A DNA stretch of 64,000 nt from Chamaea fasciata (taxonomy: Eukaryota > Chordata > Aves > Passeriformes > Sylviidae), in the NCBI GenBank assembly GCA_029207755.1, contig JARCOQ010000012.1:23733740-23797739 (forward strand), in the 5' to 3' direction. A program made the translations under genes and the position numbers. Every line of letters begins with the position of its first letter. The first letter of the stretch is position 1. A model generated the notes under the pieces. That model searched no databases. It had not been told where the DNA came from and was given only the letters and a program-made list of their open reading frames with translations. Positions 43,420 through 56,753 of the stretch are shown here, one piece after another.

Positions 43420-46400
43420 GATGCATTATTACATGGAAACACTGCCTCTAAGTCCCCTCAGTGGTAAATTAGAATAACTTTGACATACACTGGACAAAAT
43501 ATATTTATTTTTCAGAAACAAAAATTGAGGGGGTGCAGGAATTCAGGACCTCTGGAGTACCAACCAATATGATTCAGCAGAAAGTAGAAGCCATTTATTG
43601 TTTACATTAAGCTGTCTTTATGCATTCTAAGTCTACTTGTTGACACGTTCACACATTATTTGCTTGGTCCCTGTATTTTGTCCACGCATCCAGCATGCAC
43701 TCTTCAAGAAATATGATTGGTTACAGGTCATCTCTTTGTGGACTCCCTTTATCTAATTCTCACATTCTTGGTATTCTGCTTCTCAGGCTCTTTCTTCTTA
43801 ATTTAGCACTCTTTCTGTCTCAGTAACCTTGACAAATTCCTAAGAGTTCTGATGGTTAGGCTGGTGCACATTATGGCCTAAGCTCTTCAAATGCATTGCT
43901 AACAAGGGGGTTTTTGCCTCCTTCTATGGATTCAAGGATATATACTGCAAGCATAGAGTCTTGTTTTCTGACTTTGCTCACAGTGACTTATGCTGCATGT
44001 ACTATCTTCTTCTAAATAAACATCAACTTTAACATAATTCTAGCCCTTAGAAGTTGCTGCTTTAAAGAATTTGGAAGTAAACTGTATCTGTATACATTTT
44101 TTTATTTTCCAAGCAATTTATTTTAAGTAATGGGTGATGAGAGAAGACCACAGTTCATGCATTTGAGAGCATTGTTGTACTGAAGATTTCTATCTAGAAG
44201 GGAGTTTAAGAATGTGCAATAGGGCTCATAAAGGACCAGAGGAGTTAGGGAAGAGTCTGCCAGGAATGGTGATTTCTTTCTTCTGTAGCTGTTTGTCAGC
44301 TGAATCAACTCCCCACAACTTCTTCCCTGTCCACTCCTTTAAAGAACACAAAAATTAAGAAGTTCCCATGATCACAAATGCTTTGGAGAGCTGCACTTTG
44401 AGCTGAGAGCATGGAGCCCTTCCTGGCAGGGCTGTGTCCTGGCATCCTTGGCAGCACAGCATCTGCTGCAGACACATCCCATCAGCTGCAGGCATTGACC
44501 CCGTTCCTCAGCTTGTGGCTCTGTTCCCCAAGTGGCAGAGATGTGAATCCATCTCAGCTTCGTGGCATCTCAAAAGAAAAACATCATATATATTTAATTG
44601 GAATCAAAGTCATTTTAGAACACTTGTTGTTACTGATTTTTTTCCTATTTCATGAAATGTGCAATCCTAAATTAACTTTAAGGGATATTGGCTTTTTTCA
44701 TTCTTTGGGAGCACATTTTGCCTTTACATGTCTGTAGATATTAAGGCTTCCATGTGCATTCTGTTATAAAGAAAGCATCTGATTTTTATTAACATATTGC
44801 TTCTCAGATCTTCATGACTCATCAGTCTGATGGAAACATGCAGATGCAGCTATGGAGAGCTCAAGTTCAGAAAAGCTTTCTTATAGAAAATGAGACTGAA
44901 AATATCACATTGCCCTTGAAAATATCAAAAGGATTCTTAAAATCCTAAGTTCACTGAAGTAAAGAGGAAATTCTCCTTTGATATGAGCAGACTTAGAAAC
45001 AGAGTAAATGATCTATGGCTCTCACTGTTTTCTCCCTGTCCCATGAATTCCCTGGCAAAAAAGTCACTCTTTTGACTACAAAACACAGACTTTAGAGAAA
45101 TGGGAGCAGCTGAAGAATGTGGCAATGCACTTTGTTATGTTGAGGTTATTCATATTCCCAGATTAGTTGTGTGCTGGATGCTGAAATAACTGTATTGCAA
45201 TTAAACCACAGATATATGTCCATTTAACAATGTTTACTACATAACATATATATTTTAGAATAATTAGTTTATTTAGTAAACTTCTATTTGCTGATTAATT
45301 TATGTCTACTTGATTGATTTAATAGATTTGCTCTCTCTTCTATATCATTAAAAATCTACCAAGAAATTATAAAATTAAAATTTAAATAAAAATCTATTTT
45401 TTTTCCCATTAGTTCATTCTGGTTCTCATTTTCTTTTCCAAATCTGCCTGTCAGTTACCAGGACACACTTAGGTTATTCTTTTTTCATCATTTTTTACCA
45501 GGAAAAATAGTGCCCAAGAAAGCTATCCTTCCTCTTTAGCTAAGTGGAGACTCATGCTATATATACAAAGCATACATAAGATGATACATTAAATATGTCA
45601 ATAACTAACAGGTATTTGACATGGCCCTATTTCAGTGCAGATAAACACGTGCCACACATTCTGTCTGACACAGTAAATCCCAAATCCTGCCCATGCCTTT
45701 GGATGTCAAAGCATTATTAATTACAATTTCCCTCAGGGAGGGCTTCTAACTCCTAGATAAAGGAATTAGTAGAACAGCTGCCAAATTTTCTGAAGGCTTC
45801 ATCTCTGGAGGTACTGTCAACTTAATCGAAGACTGTAGAACCTGGACAAAGTGCAGCTCAGTTGGTGCCTCAGATGGGTTATCTGTTCATGCTCTCCCTG
45901 CTTCCAGTCACAAGGCTTTTATAGTCCCTTACCCTGAATAAATTTGGGAGAATCCCATACTGCCACATAAACCAGTTTCAGGCTCCACACCACAATGCAA
46001 TTTTCAAACATTTTGTTTCTCCTCCTGCTTACTTTGTGCAGATCTTCCACCCTCAGCATGGCTGAAAAATTATTTAAACACATTGGGATTTTCTTCCTTT
46101 GAAAACAGACATCCCTCCCCTCACTGTGAAAAGCTCAGGTCTTTTTAAAAGATGTTTTTAGTGGTTGCCTTAATGACTGCTTTGTCCTCAGGAAGGTTGC
46201 TGCTATGCTTAGTTTGCCATCTCCCATACAAAACATGTAATTCCCCTTTCATTCTTTGAGTCAAACTTTTATTTTGTGCTGTATTTATAGAGCAGGGACA
46301 CAGTGTGGTGCACAGTTCTATCTGGGGAGCTTCACAGAAATCTGAGTGATGACAGCCTCAAAAGTGCTCCAACACTGGCTGGTAATCGAGGGGAAACTCA

Positions 46401-49400
46401 AGTGAAGGCAGAGAGAAAGAGCTCTCAGCAAAGTAGGTTTTTTAGCCTGGATTGTGTCAAGGAATCACTGGTAGTTTTTGAGATAAATGTAGCACTAAAG
46501 GGAAAGTAGGTTGGATACACTGGGACTTCCAGGGACTGGGTTAGTTTATCTAAGCTGGACGTGATCAGCTAATTCAGATCATGCCTCATTCCCTTCAAGC
46601 TCCCTGGAATTACATCATTTCCTGTCTCCTTTCTTCTCTTGTGACATTGAGGAAGGCAAAATGTTTAACAGGGAGGCCTGATCTTGGAATAAGTGGTGTT
46701 CACAAGAATGTGTTGTGCACCAGATTAAAGAAAACTAGAAATTCTTGTAAATAAAGTCTTCATTAATATGAAGTCAGGTGAACAAAAATATTGTGTAAAG
46801 AGGAAACAAAGCTACCTGACCTCTAAAATTACAGAAGTGTAGAAAACCAGCAATAAAATCCTGTCAAGGAAAAGTAGCAGAGAATTACAAAAAAAAAGAA
46901 TCAAGTAACAAAATAAGAAAAAAAAAATGCAAGAATACAAGCAAAATCCAAAAAGTATCTGGTGCTGAAGCAATGTCAGGCTGTTCTAACAGTCCACTGA
47001 AGCATTCATGAGACAATCCAAACCCAAGTAGAAAAATAAGTTAACATGGTCTTAATATCTTTCTTGGTCAAACAATTGCTGATGTGAAGTGTTGAGGTGA
47101 AAAACAATGCCAAATCCTGACCATTTATCTGGATAAATGCTGATTACAAAGTTTAAAAGAGATTCTCAAAACTGTAAGGCAGGAAAACCATTTTGACTAG
47201 CCAGCATCTGTTCTGCCCTCTGATTTGATTTATCATGAACTCATCAGATAGGGGGATAATAAATAGACAAAAGAAACATAGATTAGAGCCTGATAGAAAG
47301 AAACACTATTTCACTAGTCCTGCCAAATTACTAAATACAAATCTATAGGTGATATGCAAAAGAAGGTGCTTTCAAATAAGCCACAAAACATTTAGAATTC
47401 CAGGATATCTGAAGAAAAACTCCTTTGGAAGAAGTCTTTCAATTTTAATTTCTCAGGAAACAAATATAAGAAATAATGTTGTTTCAGTTCCTTAAAGAAA
47501 TATATTCATTTTCAGAGCCTGAAATATTTCCTGAATTGGTGTCTGACCATTCTTTTTTGTGTCTCTGTTATCAGCCCTGCCAAGAACTGCAGAACAAGGA
47601 CTGTCTTGATTTGAATATCTCTAATATGTCCTGTCCAGTAAGAGATGAGATCTCTGCCCTCAAGGTTCTCCTCATGGGAGTTCCTAAATCAGGTAAGGAG
47701 AAAAAAAACATTCCATATTACTGGCATTCCTTAACTCCCATCCCTTCCACCTCAGGTGCTGTTTCCCTCAGATTGTGAGGTGGAACATAAGGAGGGGGAC
47801 CAACACAACAATTTCTCATTCACTGAACCCAGTGCCAACCTCTATTTCATGAACTCAGAACAAGAGCAGGAATTAAAACCCACCATCCTTGTGCCACTAA
47901 CAGCTGTGCTCTCTTATCCATGGAAGTAGAAAGATATGTAAGTGGAGTTTGAGAACATGAACCTTATTGCCACATTATGTGTGATTAAAAATGTACAAAG
48001 TGCACAAGACAAAGAAACAAGTAAGGACCAGCAGAGATTTAGAAAATGTAATAGTTTAGAGGAATTAGTAAGTGGATTTAGCCAGAGCAAAAGGAAGAAA
48101 TGGAGGTGACCTGGAAACCAAACTGGCTGAACTCACCTTTTATATTAACTGAAAAACAAAAAAAACCCCTCTACTCATTACCAGCTGAGCTGGGGTCAGT
48201 CATGAAACAAAAATGACTGGGTTACTACAGAAAATTCTCAGATCTAAGGGCACTTATGAGCTGCAATTCCATCCATGTTGGAGACTTCCTAAACCCGAAT
48301 TTGCCAACACTTATTTTATTTCAACTGCTCTATGCAAAATTGTTTCAAATTATTGTTTTCTAGGGTGAAGCTAATTATAGGATCATATAGAACACTCTGA
48401 TGCTATTCTTTTCTTTCATGAGTTATTCCATTAAAAATACAATGGCCCCAATATAAAAATATATGGAGGGCACCTACTAAAAGGCAGGAAATCTATTCTT
48501 ATAAAAATAATTGAAAAAAAAAATTGTTACTCTTGAAGTTTAACCTTTTGTTTCTCTCTCCCTATGAAACTAGTTTTAGTTGGAGCTATATATAGCATAT
48601 ACCTTAGGGAAATAAAGGGGTACATTTCTCATTGTCTTCAGAAGTATTTTATGCCCTGCTAGAGTCAGCATTAAATTCGAAACAGAACATGGATAGCAGC
48701 TATTGAGCACAAGGTTTGGCAGGAAGATCTGATGGAAAAGTTGATGGCTTTTATACGGACATGCTAATATACACAAATGGAATCCCCTGCCTAAATCCTC
48801 AGCCATCTGTACGAAGTGCACATTCCAGCCAAAATACAGATGCTAGATTAAAAGCTCTCATCATACCAGGAGCTACAAATTTTTAGGTTCATGATTGATT
48901 TTATTCCAAATAGAAAAAATCCCCCCCAAAACCAGTGAAGCTATAAATGTCTCTGTTCCCTATCTCTGGCAAGCAACAATTGATTATTTTAACATCATTA
49001 CTTTTATCAATAACTCTTACCTCATGTCTCTGAAAGAGTGGAACACTACTTGTATCAGGAAAACATGTTTCTGTATAATTGTGTCTATTTTAGTTTATTC
49101 TAAAGAAATAATCATTCCATGGCCAACAACATCCCAGAACACTTTTAGAGCTACATTTAGAACCAGTCATCCAAGGGAGTTCACCTTTTCCATGACAATT
49201 AGACAGACGTGTCAACTTGCACTTTTACTGACTTTTTCTCTTTTCATATTAAAATATATTTTACAGGTTTTCACCAATTCTTTCTGCCTGGGCAAGCTAT
49301 TAAAAATATTGTGCTTTTCTAAGAGTGTGTGTGAAGATTTTATGCTGAAGAATCTCTCATTGCTATGAATTAGGTGAACCAGGTCACCAGCCCAGGACTA

Positions 49401-49578
49401 AACTCACAGTTGTATTTGCACATTTACATCCCCGATGACCTATCTTTAACAATAACTCTTGCAAATAACATGCAGAAAGTAAAAACACAAAACTTAGAGA
49501 TAAACAAGGTTTTCATTAATCAGTCTCTCCATGAGATACAGAACTGAAGAGAATTAAAATTATTGGAAGGTAAATATC
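43420..49578. other. Gene-free AT-rich stretch with one possible exon
   Basis: There is no recognisable gene. The only exon-like signal is at 47575-47692. The 45.2-45.4 kb part is notably AT-rich. ORFs elsewhere are short and have no motifs. Confidence 0.45.
47575..47692 (+). other. Candidate internal exon, unknown gene
   Basis: A pyrimidine-rich tract ending TCTCTGTTATCAG is followed by a 118-bp open segment and then AG|GTAAGG, a good 5' splice site. The enclosed frame (starting PCQELQNKDCLDLN) is open on both sides. I do not recognise the protein. Splice-like signals also occur by chance in non-coding DNA. Confidence 0.22.
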
Positions 49579-49584
49579 TCCATT
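49579..49584 (+). repeat. Target-site duplication of the 49.6-kb solo LTR
   Basis: TCCATT directly precedes the LTR and recurs at 50343-50348 directly after it (6 bp). Confidence 0.9.
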
Positions 49585-50342
49585 TGTTGGGGAAGATGAA
49601 TCAGGGAAACCTTATAAATATGATTGTTTAGCAAAAGATTCTGAAAATATGAAACCTATAATCGAAATATAAATAGAAGCTTACTTTGAGTTGTAGGACT
49701 GCGAGTCTTAGTTACTATATAATCTGAAAACAATAGCCTAGCCAGCTGAAGAAGAATCCCTTTTGATTGAACAATACCTTTCTGCTGGCTAAGGGATCCA
49801 AAGGTCAATGTAGCAAAACAGTAAAGTCTAAAGAGTAGTTTTTAGAGTTTAAAATATAACATAGTATGGTAATGTAGTAGTTCTTTTAGGCTACATGTAG
49901 ATTCTATAGGATTTTGTGTCTTGTATTATTGGTCACTGTAAATTAGAATATTCATCACAAAAGAAGATATAACGGATTGTAAGAAGGACCTCGCTCTCTA
50001 TTCCTGGCTCTTACTTCTACCGCTCTATTCCCTGCTCTCTTACTTCAACCTCTCTATTCCTAGCTCTTACTTCTACGTCTTTTAGCTCTTAGTTCTACCT
50101 TTTTATTTCCTGCTCTCTTGCCTCTTCCCCCTGCTCTCTGACCCCTGCCACCTGGGTCCCTTCTCTCTTAACTCATACCCCCTTGCTCTTCATCTCACCC
50201 TCTTTGGGACTTTCCTTCAGCCGAGGCTGGTGGCTGAAGGCAAGGCCCTTTTCACCCACGACCTATACAATAAAACCACGTACTCTAGAATATCTCAGGT
50301 CAGCAGAATTCCTTCTCCCTGCTGTCCGCGGATGATCCTACA
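49585..50342 (+). repeat. Solo LTR of a class II-type ERV
   Basis: The 758-bp LTR runs from TGTTGGGGAAG to GATCCTACA. AATAAA lies at 50269-50274, followed by a short U5. The 6-bp duplication TCCATT on both sides fits a class II (alpha/beta-like) integrase. A CT-rich tandem repeat of about 30 bp (CTCTATTCCTGGCTCTTACTT type, three to four units) lies at about 49994-50100. It does not resemble the other LTRs in the window. Confidence 0.9.
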
Positions 50343-50499
50343 TCCATTAAAATGTAGAAATGTACATTAATTTGTCAACCAAACCATCTCATTAGACATT
50401 CATGACTATTCCTTTCTTACTTTTATTTTGTAATCCTTATTTTCCTAAAACTTAGATTCAGGAAGCAGAATGGATATAGGCAATATGTAATTTGCTGAA

Positions 50500-50905
50500 A
50501 GGAAAAATAAGGCTGAGGGAATTGGGATTGTTCAGCCTGGTAAGGAGATGATTGTATGGTGCACTCATACTCCTTTCCAAGGTCAGACGGGGCTAAAGGG
50601 AAGGCAAAGAGGAACAATTCATCAGGAACTGGAGTGACAGGACAAGGGAGAATGACTTCAAATTGGCACAGAACAGGTCTGGATGGGATATTAGGAGGAA
50701 ATTGTTCCCTGAGAGGTGGGGAGGCCCTGGCGCAGGGTGCCCAGAGAAGCTGTAGCTGCCTCTGGATCCCTGGCAGTGTCCAAGGCCAGGCTGAACAGTG
50801 CTTGGAGCAACCTGGGATAGTGGAACATGTCCCTGCCCATGGCAGAGGTTGGCACTGGATGAGCTTTAAGATCCTTTCCAACCCAAACTGTTCCATGTTT
50901 CTATA
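50500..50905 (+). repeat. CR1 LINE 3' fragment
   Basis: The fragment has GGGATTGTTCAGCCTGG, CAGGGTGCCCAGAGAAGCTG, CCAAGGCCAGGCTG and CCTGCCCATGGCAG, ending in TTTCCAACCCAAAC and a short ATGTTTCTAT tail. It is a 5'-truncated CR1. Confidence 0.93.
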
Positions 50906-52495
50906 AAAAATTTCATTGCACCTTCAGCACATGTTTGCAGAAGGACATTGAAATGCCCTCATATCACAAACCAGACTGGAAAAAGCCTTACTAAAGAAAA
51001 AAATCTAACCAAAATATTTTGATTTCCACATGTTAAAATCACAGCAATAGTTTCATTGCTTGCCAAGAAGGAAAAAAACAGAACGTGTTCGTATTTCCTC
51101 CACTGCACCCACGACTGTGCAAGGGGTCGCACCAATCCTGTGCATTGCATTTCACATTCCTCTAGGTTCTTTAGTGAATTTTCACACAAGTCATTACATG
51201 TAGGCATTTCTGCTTCCATTTTAATTCGTATTCCATGGGAGGGGAAGGCAGTAGCCTTTAGAGTTCAGACTTTATTGCAATGCAAAATGAATTAATGAGA
51301 CTTGGCCACAAACCAATAATGCCAGGGAAGCCAACAAGTGAGGAATGCTAAAAACTCAGTCAAGCAGATGCTGTTATATTTTACAGTAATGTCTATATAT
51401 AAATTGATATGCAATAGAGCACACATATATAAAGCTAAGGTGAAAAAATGAATTCCAACCTTGTTTTTGTTGTAGAACTGCATTGTAGGGAAAAAGTAAT
51501 ACATAAAATATTGAAAACCAGTTTAGGAAAACATATTAGCAAACTACACAAATACATTCCTAAAGTGATTCTTTGAACTGAAGCAGAATTGCCAGGCTGA
51601 ATTCTGGATTCCCATACGGAATTTGCATATTAGGTAGAATATTGCTTCTGATCCTCTGTCTGAGTTACTTGTAGGTACTTTGGGGAAATTTCTATAAATT
51701 CTGTAATAAAATAAACCATATTTAAAATAAATTTCATCATTATCTTGCTATGTTTGACACACTGAAATTTGTAAGACTCTTTGACTTTTTCTATTGCATT
51801 TGAAGACCTACATTAAACAGAACACCCAAAACAGAAACCACCCAATATTCTACAGTCTGTGGCAGTGAGTTCCACAGACTATTTTTATGTTTTGGTGAAA
51901 AAGTACATATTCAGGTATAAAAGCAATAAATGTGTTTTTTTCATTCCTCATTTTCAGTCTTTCGATGTCCTATTTCACTGCTTTCTGCTCCACAAAGAGG
52001 GTTCTAACAATTCCAAATCTATCCTCTTACGAAGCCATCCAAGGTCTCTAATTATATTGCCACCTTTCTCCGGATCTCTTCTATTTCTGCTAAATGTTTT
52101 TCAAGTGCCTCCTGTGACATTTTAATTTGCATTTTTTGAAAAGAGGTCCAAGTCATTTAGCTTTGCAGCAGAAACCTTCTTCACCTTAAGTGCTCCCTTC
52201 ACTCTTTGCTTGGCTCAAAGACCCAGCAGCTCTCTCACAGAGTGCATGTGTCTGAAATATTTAATTTCTCATTAATTTCTCACTGCTACTTGGACATAAT
52301 TCCATCAGAGCCCTCCTAATTCCCAGCTTTTAAACTATCGTGGGTAAAACTTGTAACTTCTTAATGTGCTCAACCAGATCTGCATTTCCATTTGCAGAAG
52401 ATTTTTCTAAAACTCTCCAATTATATACTTGGTTACAGTGACAGAGTTTCTGCCTGTTCCCTCTTTATTTTACCATCCTTCTGTTGTTTGGTGGA

Positions 52496-52650
52496 TTTTT
52501 TTTTTGTTTGGTTTGGATTTTTTTTTTATTTTTATGGTGGTTTTGAGGTTTTGTTTGTTTTATTTTTCTAGGTTGTTTTGGGGGTTTTTTTGGGTGGTGA
52601 TTCTTTCATTCATTTGTTGGGTTTTTTTTTTTTTTGGTTGTTTTTTTGTT
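52496..52650 (+). repeat. T/G-rich low-complexity block
   Basis: Long T-runs are separated by G or GG over about 155 bp. The apparent hydrophobic reading frame (Phe/Val/Leu/Trp/Gly) across it is an artefact of the composition. Confidence 0.8.
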
Positions 52651-54148
52651 TAATAGATTCCTCTTGAAACAATCTCAAAATGTAGTTTATTTGGATACCT
52701 CTTAGTGGCCCAATTCCTCTGTTGCCAAATAGTGAATTCTCTTCAGAATCAGTTAGCACTTTGTGCTTCAAGTTAAGCACACTTGACTTCTGCCTTGATA
52801 ATATTCTACTTTTTCATACTAAATGCTGTCCTAAATAAGGATTCTGTCTGAATGCTCTGGAATGAGCTGCCAATCCCTAATGTCTGATTCTCCCAGAAAT
52901 GCCTTGTCTGTTGGACAGATAAGAGTTTTTCAAATCAAAAAGAGACAGATTAGCAAAAGTACTAAAACCTCATGGTAAGAAAAGAAAATATTCCTGAGGA
53001 AAAAAACAATCAAACAATCTATTTGAAAAATTGCCCAGAAACAGATATATTGCTTAGGCAACATTTACACTCTCCTTGTCCTTGGAAAGCTTCACATGGA
53101 CCTGTAACTTGGCATTGCTAAACAAAACAGCCAGAAAGTAAATACAAGTTTTCTTTCCAATATTTAATAAAAGAAAATATGTACTGCTTTTAAATATTTA
53201 GCTTTTTATAACTGATTTTATTGGCAATAGAAGGTTGATATTCTAATTTGTCTATTATATTAGCACTGATAAATATACAAATATCTTTTCCTTACATATA
53301 GCATATTTTAGGTGAATATGTAGGGACAACTGAGCATCTTGATAATCTTGCTGCCAAAATCATAGACTGAATAAAGATATTTTAGTTAAATGACACTGAA
53401 GCAGTTTTGAGGAGTTGTTGAATGACCCTGGTACTAAAGAGAAGTTAGGAAGACACAAATGTTCATAAAGAGTCCCCAAAGACAAAGGTAAATTAAGAAC
53501 AGGACCTGAAAAGGACACAAAAAGCACAGCATGGAAGCATGCAAGTTTCTCCACTGATACCAATTAGCAAACTAACTATCTGAGCTATTCATTTGTAAAT
53601 AAATTTTTGATGGATATAATATCCACATATTTTTAGAGACTTTTCCTTCCTTCCAAATTTGTCATTATTCTGACTGCATTGTGTTGCTGGGGCAAGGTTT
53701 TGATGGTGGTGGGGCTGCAGGGGGGGCTTCTGTGAGAAACTGCCAGAATCTCTTTCTCCCATGTCCAACAGAGCTGATCCCAGCTGTCTCCAAGACCAGG
53801 GCCAAGCCCATCAGTGACACTGGTGTCACCTCTGGGGCAACATGCAAAGAAGAGAGGAAAAAGTCCCCCACAATTCTTACTAAAGAGCCAAAAGTATGGT
53901 CCTGTCAAGAAAAATAATCAGGGAACATCTTCTCTTAGACAGGCACATCCCCCTGGTTTTGCATGCATTTGGAGGAAAACCAAAATTAATTCATAACTGG
54001 TGAGAGAAGCCTTTGGAAAAGCTGTTACTGCAGTGGTGTTGAGTGTAGTACTCCACAATGGAAAATCACTATCTTTATATATCTATGCAAAACTCTGGAT
54101 ATTTTTGCTTTAATTTTTGCTACTCCTACAACTGATAATCTGCATCTA

Positions 54149-54184
54149 AAACAAACAAACAAACAAACAAACAAACAAACAAAC
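54149..54184 (+). repeat. (AAAC)9 microsatellite
   Basis: Nine perfect AAAC units. Confidence 0.95.
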
Positions 54185-55964
54185 AACACACAGGACAGTT
54201 GCCAATGTTTAATTGTGCTCCCTGACTTGCTCTTGGAACACAGCCTGGCAGTTTTCCGCTTCTGTGCCTTTGTGGCCCCTTTGCCATGTACTGATTGCTG
54301 GCAGTGTTTACCTACTCAGAGCGATCCTCTGCTCCAACCTCTTCATGAGAAGAACCACGGGGAAAACAACCCCTGAGCTCAGGAAATCCCTGCATGCTGA
54401 GAGTCCCTGGAATATGGCACAGCAGCACAGAAATGCAATGATACCCAAGCTTTGACCATGCCAGCCTCCTTCACTCCTCAGGCAGGATGTTCCTGAGCCT
54501 GCTAACACACTTTATCTCCTGCAATTCTTCCTGAGAGTTTCATATCTCTCTCTTTCAAGTGGCAGAACTCATCAGTCCATCTGCAAGACTGAAAGGCTCA
54601 CTGGGGCTGGATTGAAGGAAACTAATTAGCTTTCCATGTCTTGACTTCCTCTACCTCCTCTTACACTGCCTTAGCATTTATTCCTAAATAATCTTCCTTT
54701 AGTGTTGCATCTGAGTGCATTTCAGAGACAGCTCAATTTGCTTTATCCTGCACAGAAGTCTAGATTCAAACTGTATCTCAAGCACAAAGAATTGAAGCAT
54801 ATATTAGGTGGATTTGCAATGAAGTCCTCTTCCTCAGCCTTGACAATTTAAGATACTGCAACTGCTACTTAAAAAAAAAAATATTATCATTTACATAGCC
54901 CACAGAAAAATATCGTGTCAGCAAAATTTTGCCACAAGTCCTTTGTTCACATTTGTGATGATATTACAATCCTCCCTGGCATTCCTCTTAAAAATAATAA
55001 ATATTTTTCTAAATGAAATTTTTGATATTACATTATAGCTCAATAGCATTTTTAGTACAATTTTTAGATCTTTTTTATAGCATCCCCTGAAAAAATAATA
55101 AAAGGAAACAGGTTCAGAAACAGTCATGGCTATAATATCTCAGTCAGGAGTACTTAATGGCTTTTTATTGTAAAATACAAGCAGGTTTCTATCATTTTGT
55201 AAGCCACAAAATTATAAATGGAAGTGACATGCGTAAGAGGTCAAGGAGATGATTTTTACCTGGCTAAAAATCATGCATTTAAAGAGACAGCATCTCACTT
55301 TACCTCTCTCTTGATCTGATGATATTTTACAAATCTATGCCTTGCATTGACCTGCCTCATATGACCTTGAAAACAGGTAATGTGTTTCTCACAGAACTCA
55401 GAGTTTTGTCTCTAATCTCTAACAAAAAAAACAATCAAATAACAACTCCCAACAACAACATTCTAATAGGTTTATAAGTAAGGAATTGCCATATTACTAT
55501 TGCTAATGTAGACGTGTCAGCCCTATAGTTGATATAACAGTTTTCAGAATTGCTTTAAAAATGCTTTAAGAATTGTGCTACCACAAGGTTTTACTGTGCT
55601 CCCTAAATTCTCTGCAAAAGAAATCAGCAACACAGTGATACAGGTAGGCATTACTAAAATTCATTCAAAATCAATGTCTTCATAAGAAGTTATTTGAAGC
55701 ACACAATAACTTTTTAAAGGAATTCGTAAAAGATAATATGAAACTTTTGGACTTGGGTTTTACATATAAGTTTTATTTCATTCCTTCAAACATTCATGAG
55801 CATTTAATTAATAGTCAACTCTATAGAGAGAAAGTCTCCAGTACAAAGCAATAAAAGGTGGTGTATATACATTTTCACTCACTGCTTCCATCTCCTTCCA
55901 CTTCAGGTCAGGAATATCCTTTTGCTGGCACAAACAACATACTTAATATAGGGTAATTTGCTAA

Positions 55965-55967
<3 letters not shown>

Positions 55968-56008
<41 letters not shown>
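55968..56008 (+). repeat. Poly-T run (41 T)
   Basis: There are forty-one uninterrupted Ts followed by AATTTTTTAAG. It could be the reverse complement of a retroposed poly-A tail, but no source gene is visible to its left. Its exact length may be affected by sequencing. Confidence 0.85.
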
Positions 56009-56013
<5 letters not shown>

Positions 56014-56480
56014 TTTAAGTATTTATGTCAGATGTACTCTAGGAACATTTGTAAAGCCCACTGCTGAAATAAGGGCAGGAATCAGGTATCAGTCCATGCC
56101 TGTTACAGGAGATGAAAGATTTGAAAAGACAGCCACAATGAGCATCTGTTTGTTTGCTGCTGGTTTTGGATGGAGCCTGAAAGATTTATCATTTGATGTA
56201 GACTGGAACTGAAACAGAACACTGAAAGTTACACAGGGTATTTGTGGCTTTGTTTGTTTGGTTTAAATCTTAGCATCTTCATTTAGTAAAGTCCTCTCCA
56301 GAAGTATTTACTTACCTTTTATTTAATGACAATAAAAACTCTAAGCTTCTAAGCATACTTGGTAGCAATTAAAGAAAAAGGGAAAATAATTTCAGAATCA
56401 AATAAGCCCCATATTTTCCCCTCTCTACCAGGCGCATATGAAGCACTACTCAATAAAAGGTAGCAGAAATCAACTTAATC

Positions 56481-56753
56481 TTCCCTTCCCTTCCCTTCCC
56501 TTCCCTTCCCTTCCCTTCCCTTCCCTTCCCTTCCCTTCCCTTCCCTTCCCTTCCCTTCCCTTCCCTTCCCTTCCCTTCCCTTCCCTTCCCTTCCCTTCCC
56601 TTCCCTTCCCTTCCCTTCCCTTCCCTTCCCTTCCCTTCCCTTCCCTTCCCTTCCCTTCCCTTCCCTTCCCTTCCCTTCCCTTCCCTTCCCTTCCCTTCCC
56701 TTCCCTTCCCTTCCCTTCCCTTCCCTTCCCTTCCCTTCCCTTCCCTTCCCTTC
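56481..56753 (+). repeat. (TTCCC)n pentanucleotide array
   Basis: There are about 54.6 perfect copies of TTCCC with no interruption over 273 bp. The plus strand is all pyrimidine and the minus strand all purine. The open frames across it (LPFPS repeats on plus, GREGK repeats on minus) are composition artefacts. Confidence 0.98.

Larger units (their letters stand above)
50906..55967. other. Gene-free AT-rich stretch
   Basis: No supported gene. It includes a T/G-rich low-complexity block (about 52496-52650), (AAAC)9 at 54149-54184 and, at its right end, a 41-base T-run. Confidence 0.5.

Noticed and set aside
52429..52653. Hydrophobic membrane-protein-like frame
   Set aside because: Produced by a T/G-rich low-complexity block.
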